Of a DNA stretch of 42,453 bases, positions 38,558-42,453 are shown one piece after another (position 1 is the stretch's first letter; each line of letters opens with the position of its first letter). The position numbers and the translations under genes were made by a program. The notes beneath the pieces were generated by a model that was given only the letters and a program-made list of their open reading frames with translations, was not told the DNA's origin and made no database searches. The stretch spans positions 1-42,453 of the forward strand of contig JACPNP010000028.1 of assembly GCA_016185365.1 (NCBI GenBank). The letters are read 5' to 3'. The DNA is from Terriglobales bacterium. Lineage in GTDB: Bacteria > Acidobacteriota > Terriglobia > Terriglobales > Acidobacteriaceae.

Positions 38558-38758
38558 TCGGTGTCCGGGTTCCCCGATCTTTGCCTGGTGCGCCTCATTC
38601 TTTGCCAGACGCCTTCGCTCCGTATCCTAACAAGGCGGGCCGGCGATGTCGCGGGTAATTTGTCTCCAGGACGGATTTCCGTGGACACTTTGAGTGCAGG
38701 CAACTTTTGCGACGCGCCTCCCGTACTATCATCAAAGGACTTTCCCAAGGAGAACCGA

Positions 38759-39469
38759 TTGCCCAGCGTTCAACCCGCCATTGAGACCCACGCCGTCACC
38801 CGGCACTATCGCATGGGCCGATCCGTGATCCCCGCTGTGGACGGCGTCGATCTTACGGTCGGCGCCGGCGAGTTTGCCGCGTTGCTGGGCCAGTCCGGCT
38901 CCGGCAAGTCCACTCTGATGAATCTGATCGCCGGGCTGGACCGCCCCACCGGCGGCTCGATCGTCATCCTGGGCACGGACCTCGCAAAGATGTCTTCGGA
39001 AGAACTGGCCCGATATCGCCGCTTTACCGTGGGTATGGTGTTCCAGTCCTTCAACCTGATCTCCACCATGACCGTGGCGGAAAACGTGGAGCTGCCGATG
39101 CGTTTCGCCGAAGTCTCTTCCGCCGAGCGTAAAACGCGCGTGCAAGAGGCGGTCGGGAAAGTCGGGCTCCTTCCCCGTCTGGGCCATCGCCCCAGCGAAC
39201 TCTCCGGCGGCGAGCAACAACGCACCGCGATCGCCCGCGCCCTGGTCAATCGCCCGCAGATCCTGCTGGCCGACGAACCCACGGGCAACCTCGATAGCCG
39301 CACCGGCACCGAGATCATGGATCTGCTCCGCGAACTGAACGCGAAATTCGGAATGACAGTGGTGATGGTCACCCATGAACGTCCTCTGGCGGAGCGATAC
39401 GCGCAACGCATGATCTTCCTAGGCGACGGCAAAGTCCTCAGCGAATCGCGCCCGGAGGTGACGGCATGA
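38759..39469 (+). CDS. ABC transporter ATP-binding protein (MacB/LolD type)
   Basis: 236 residues. The start is TTG 38759, fixed by AGGAGA at 38748-38753 five bases upstream. Walker A is GQSGSGKS (residues 44-51), the Q-loop MVFQSFNLISTMTVAENV, the signature LSGGEQQR, Walker B with ILLADEPTGNLD, and the switch His MVTHERPLA. This set is typical of the LolD/MacB/FtsE group, which drives tripartite export or lipoprotein release without substrate passing through the membrane. It overlaps the permease gene by four bases (ATGA). A TACTAT -10-like box lies at 38724-38729. Confidence 0.94.
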   Translation: MPSVQPAIETHAVTRHYRMGRSVIPAVDGVDLTVGAGEFAALLGQSGSGKSTLMNLIAGLDRPTGGSIVILGTDLAKMSSEELARYRRFTVGMVFQSFNLISTMTVAENVELPMRFAEVSSAERKTRVQEAVGKVGLLPRLGHRPSELSGGEQQRTAIARALVNRPQILLADEPTGNLDSRTGTEIMDLLRELNAKFGMTVVMVTHERPLAERYAQRMIFLGDGKVLSESRPEVTA

Positions 39470-40899
39470 AAGCCTATGACCTCATCGACCTGGCCTCCCG
39501 CAATCTGCGTGAAGCTTTTCTTCGTAACTCCCTGACCACTGTCGGCATCTCTGTGGGCGTGGCTTCGCTGGTGGCCATGCTCTCGCTGGGCGCCGGCCTG
39601 CAAAAACTGGCCAGCCGCCAGCTGGGGCGCAGCGGCTTGTTCGATTCCATCGTCGTGTCGTCGCGGCTGGATTGGCGTTCGCAGGATGACCGCCGGGAGA
39701 ACCGCAGCTTCCAAAGCGGCGAGACCAAGACCCTTGACGACACCGCGCGCGCCGCCATCGGCAAGATCCCCAATGTGCTTGACGTGTATCCCGACATTCG
39801 CTTCAACGCGGAGTTGCGCTTCGCCAAGGTCCCCGGGGGACAGGAGCGGCCGCATTACAACCTGATCGCGGGACTCCCGGCCATGTCGCGTGCCAGCGAA
39901 GTGTTTGACGACTTGCAAGGCAGCTTCTACTCCGGCGACATGGCCGAGGAAGCCATCGTGGTCGGCGAATTCGCGCGCGAACTCTTGCAGATCCCCGACG
40001 CCAAACCTTCTGAAAAAGCCAAACTCACCGAGGACCAGCTCAAGGCATTGCTGGGCAAAGAGATCACGCTCTCGTATCTCGAACGACAAGTGCAGGCGCC
40101 GCAACCGGCGCAGATGGAAAAATCCGCGGACCTGGATTCCCCGTTCAGCGCTCTCGGCGGAGGGCCGGCGTCACTCGTGCCTCGTTCCCGGAAGTTCAAG
40201 ATCGTCGGCGTGGTGGAAAGCGAGCCGTATGGTGGCATGCGTGCCGCCTCCCGCGCCCGCCTCTTTATTCCCACGAAGCTGGCGGAGAGCATGAACGTGG
40301 TCCAGCCCACTGACTTGCGCACCGCGCTGCGGCCCTCGCAGGGCAAGACGTATCTCACGCTGGTGGTGCGGGTGAAGAATTCGGCCCAGGTCAAGCCCGT
40401 GCAGGAAGCCATCAAACAGATGGGCTTTTCCACGTATTCCATCCTCGATGCGTCGCAGGGCCTCACCCGCTTCTTCACCATCCTCGATCTGTTCCTGGGG
40501 ATCTTCGGAAGTTTGGCCTTGGCCGTGGCTTCGCTCGGCATCGTGAATACGCTGGTCATGGCCATCCTGGAACGCCGGCGCGAGATCGGCATCATGAAGG
40601 CCATCGGCGCCAGTGATGCCGATGTGAAACTGCTTTTCTTCGTCGAGGCCGGCGTCATGGGCGCGGCCGGGGGCGTCTTCGGCATCGCGCTGGGATGGCT
40701 GATCGGGAAGGCCATCAACCTTGGCGCCAACATCTACATGCGCAGCCAGGAGCTGCCGACGGAGAATTTCTGGTTCGTGCCCTGGTGGTTGATCGCCGGT
40801 GCCTTCGCTTTTTCCGTGATTGTCAGCCTGATATCCGGACTGTATCCTGCCTCTCGCGCCGCCCGGCTCGACCCGGTGCAAGCGCTCCGGCATGATTAG
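39466..40899 (+). CDS. ABC transporter permease (MacB/FtsX family)
   Basis: 477 residues. One N-terminal membrane helix (about 23-45, SLTTVGISVGVASLVAMLSL), a large periplasmic MacB core domain (about 50-335), and three C-terminal helices in the FtsX domain (about 340-370, 395-420, 430-460; motif RRREIGIMKAIGASDADV is the coupling segment). It pairs with the ATPase just upstream (ATGA overlap). Substrate may be a peptide, toxin or lipoprotein; no adaptor (MacA/HlyD) gene is adjacent. Confidence 0.92.
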   Translation: MKAYDLIDLASRNLREAFLRNSLTTVGISVGVASLVAMLSLGAGLQKLASRQLGRSGLFDSIVVSSRLDWRSQDDRRENRSFQSGETKTLDDTARAAIGKIPNVLDVYPDIRFNAELRFAKVPGGQERPHYNLIAGLPAMSRASEVFDDLQGSFYSGDMAEEAIVVGEFARELLQIPDAKPSEKAKLTEDQLKALLGKEITLSYLERQVQAPQPAQMEKSADLDSPFSALGGGPASLVPRSRKFKIVGVVESEPYGGMRAASRARLFIPTKLAESMNVVQPTDLRTALRPSQGKTYLTLVVRVKNSAQVKPVQEAIKQMGFSTYSILDASQGLTRFFTILDLFLGIFGSLALAVASLGIVNTLVMAILERRREIGIMKAIGASDADVKLLFFVEAGVMGAAGGVFGIALGWLIGKAINLGANIYMRSQELPTENFWFVPWWLIAGAFAFSVIVSLISGLYPASRAARLDPVQALRHD

Positions 40900-40921
40900 T
40901 GGTTCTCCCGCGTGAAGATCG

Positions 40922-41776
40922 ATGAGACGACTTTTTTGGGTCCTGCACTTCCTGGTTATTACCACGGTCATTCACGCTGCCCCGCGCGTGGAGTGCGCCA
41001 CGGTCTCCAGCAAATTCGTCCATGGCGCCGTGGATTATTGCGCACTGTTGCCGGCGAGCTACGACGAACAAAACTTCAAACGCTTCCCTGTCCTTTACTT
41101 CCTGCACGGCCTGGGGGACAACCAGCGCTCGCTGGTCAACTCCGGCGGCTGGATCCTGGTACAGGACCTGCAAAAACAAAAGAAGATCGGAGAGTTCGTC
41201 ATCATCACGCCCAATGCCGGGCGCACGTTTTACATCAACTCGCGCGACGGCCGCATCCGTTACGAGGATTTTCTGGTACGCGAATTCATCCCGGCGATGG
41301 AACGCAAATACCGCATCGGCAACACCCGCGCGCAGCGCGGCATCTCCGGCCTCTCCATGGGCGGATACGGCGCATTGCGCACCTCCTTCAAGTATCCGCA
41401 ATTATTTTCTTCCGTCAGCGCCCATAGCGCCGCGTTGATGGAGCAGATGGTGAATGGCGTGGGCTCGACCGGGATCACCGGATTCATGGGCCGGGCCTTC
41501 GGCGTCCCTCTTGATCCGGCGTTCTGGCGGCGCAATACGCCCTTCGTCTTCGCCAAAGCGAATGACCTGACTGGATTGAAGATCTATTTCGACTGCGGTG
41601 ACCGTGACGATTACGGTTTCGATAAAGGGTTAAGGGATCTGGATAACCTACTGATTGCAAGAAAGATATCACACGAAGCAAAAGTGTTCCCCGGTGGACA
41701 TGATTGGCAGTATTTCGCGACCCACCTGCCCGATTCCCTTGCATTCCATTCGCGTGCGTTCGGTCTCAGACCCTAG
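40922..41776 (+). CDS. Secreted esterase (PF00756, S-formylglutathione hydrolase / tributyrin esterase-like)
   Basis: 284 residues with a signal peptide (LFWVLHFLVITTVIHAA, cleavage near residue 20). The alpha/beta-hydrolase core shows YFLHGLGDN (oxyanion region), GISGLSMGGYGAL (nucleophile Ser in GLSMG), FDCGDRDDYGF (Asp) and FPGGHDWQYF (His): a complete triad. Family members hydrolyse short acyl esters, trehalose mycolates or feruloyl-type esters. The substrate is not evident. It starts 22 bp after the permease stop, so could be part of the exporter operon. Confidence 0.9.
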   Translation: MRRLFWVLHFLVITTVIHAAPRVECATVSSKFVHGAVDYCALLPASYDEQNFKRFPVLYFLHGLGDNQRSLVNSGGWILVQDLQKQKKIGEFVIITPNAGRTFYINSRDGRIRYEDFLVREFIPAMERKYRIGNTRAQRGISGLSMGGYGALRTSFKYPQLFSSVSAHSAALMEQMVNGVGSTGITGFMGRAFGVPLDPAFWRRNTPFVFAKANDLTGLKIYFDCGDRDDYGFDKGLRDLDNLLIARKISHEAKVFPGGHDWQYFATHLPDSLAFHSRAFGLRP

Positions 41777-41785
41777 CCGCCAGGT

Positions 41786-42453
41786 TCATTCCAGTAAGCC
41801 CCAGCGGATCGCGTTGAACAACAACTTGAACGTGCCTTCGGTCTGCGCGCGGTGTTGGACCCGGAATCCGAACATCACGATCCGGCCCTTGCCCTGAGTG
41901 AAGCTCACGGCGGCGGCTTTCCGCTCCAGTTTGTCCGCGCCCTTGATCCATCCGGAGAGCAGGATGTCTTTCTCATCATCCGGATACCAAGCCAGCACGG
42001 TGCGGGTGGAGTCCGGCGCGGGCGCGGCGGTCTGGAACGCCAGTGCTTCGTCCTGGAATGCCGGGATCTCCGCCGGCATACCGAACGCCACCGGATGGTC
42101 GGTCTTTAGATACACACGCAGCAGCGAACCGGGCACATTGAATTCGGTGTCTTTCACCCGCGCCAGCGGGTTGCGCACCGGCAGGCCGAACTCCTCGATC
42201 ACCAGGTCCGCCGATGACGCCAGAGTGATCAGCGTGCCGCCGGCATCGACAAACTCCTTGATCGCCTTGATGCCATCCCTTCCGATGCCGCCTTGATATT
42301 CCGGCGGGAATTCCTCGAAGAAACCATCACGCCGCGGCCGGCCGTCCACGATCACATCCGAGCCCACGTCAGGTAGGATGAGCACATCAAAATTCTCTTT
42401 CAGGTTGCCGTCGCGCACCGCCTTGTTCTCCACACTCTTCAGATTGAAGCGGT
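41786..42453 (-). CDS. C-terminal part of a probable M14-family zinc carboxypeptidase (5' truncated)
   Basis: The frame is open at the right window edge; about 220 residues are seen. This part contains a ThuA/glutamine-amidotransferase-like Rossmann segment (FDVLILPDV, then GIKAIKEFVDAGGTLITLAS) and a following beta-rich region (KAAAVSFTQGKGRIVMFGFR, then a conserved FKLLFNAIRW). Large secreted M14 carboxypeptidases of Acidobacteriota often end like this. The catalytic zinc domain would be outside the window, so the assignment is by memory of architecture only. Confidence 0.6.
   Translation of the reverse strand, partial: RFNLKSVENKAVRDGNLKENFDVLILPDVGSDVIVDGRPRRDGFFEEFPPEYQGGIGRDGIKAIKEFVDAGGTLITLASSADLVIEEFGLPVRNPLARVKDTEFNVPGSLLRVYLKTDHPVAFGMPAEIPAFQDEALAFQTAAPAPDSTRTVLAWYPDDEKDILLSGWIKGADKLERKAAAVSFTQGKGRIVMFGFRVQHRAQTEGTFKLLFNAIRWGLLE

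Overview
The window is GC-rich (about 60% by eye) and densely coded. Its style fits an Acidobacteriota (Terriglobia-like) soil bacterium: YtxH/DUF948 pair, zinc-ribbon/DUF4190/pilin fusion, DUF2059 protein, M20 and M28 peptidases, MgtE_N-CBS protein without a membrane domain. This placement is an inference from gene style, since no rRNA or tRNA gene was found.

Layout. 1-7.3 kb: end of a tail-fibre/adhesin-like protein, coiled-coil membrane protein, glycine oxidase ThiO, M20 dipeptidase, YtxH and DUF948-like envelope proteins, a small basic protein, secreted M28 peptidase. 7.5-13.2 kb (minus strand): MnmA and its sulfur donor cysteine desulfurase, a membrane protein, citrate synthase, an amidohydrolase, a DUF2059 protein. 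13.4-25.5 kb (all minus strand): the centrepiece, a TetR-headed aromatic/cyclic acyl-CoA cluster. Reading with transcription: tetR, enoyl-CoA hydratase, aldehyde dehydrogenase, a short BoxB-like di-iron oxygenase, CoA-transferase beta, a cyclohexadienoyl-CoA-hydratase-like protein, CoA-transferase alpha, rhodanese, and a three-subunit molybdenum enzyme of the 4-hydroxybenzoyl-CoA reductase type. 25.6-29 kb: zinc-ribbon/pilin fusion, a Cys-rich protein, a structured RNA with its own promoter and terminator, a lone nuoB, a secreted unknown. 29-34.7 kb: zinc MDR dehydrogenase, VapBC with a clear operator, XdhC-MocA molybdenum-cofactor maturation pair, HAD phosphatase, IscU-like scaffold, BtuF-like protein, Nudix hydrolase. 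34.7-42.4 kb: MgtE_N-CBS protein, glycogen phosphorylase, MacB-type ABC exporter, esterase, and part of a probable M14 carboxypeptidase.

How the genes may work together. The reductase would remove a ring hydroxyl from a hydroxyaryl-CoA. The BoxB-like oxygenase would epoxidise the aryl-CoA. The hydratases, aldehyde dehydrogenase and IpdAB-like CoA-transferase pair would open and process the ring. XdhC, MocA, the rhodanese and the cysteine desulfurase could mature the molybdenum cofactor. The combination mixes signatures of the anaerobic benzoyl-CoA route (reductase, dienoyl-CoA hydratase) with an oxygenase of the aerobic box route. No CoA ligase, BoxA reductase or BoxC is in the window, so the substrate is unknown.

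Other unusual structure: short arrays with a strict 7-bp period, each with a different unit, sit at gene ends and starts throughout the minus-strand region (7.4-24.9 kb). A double-hairpin repeat is inserted in frame in the CoA-transferase beta gene. A candidate structured RNA lies at 26.9-27.1 kb.
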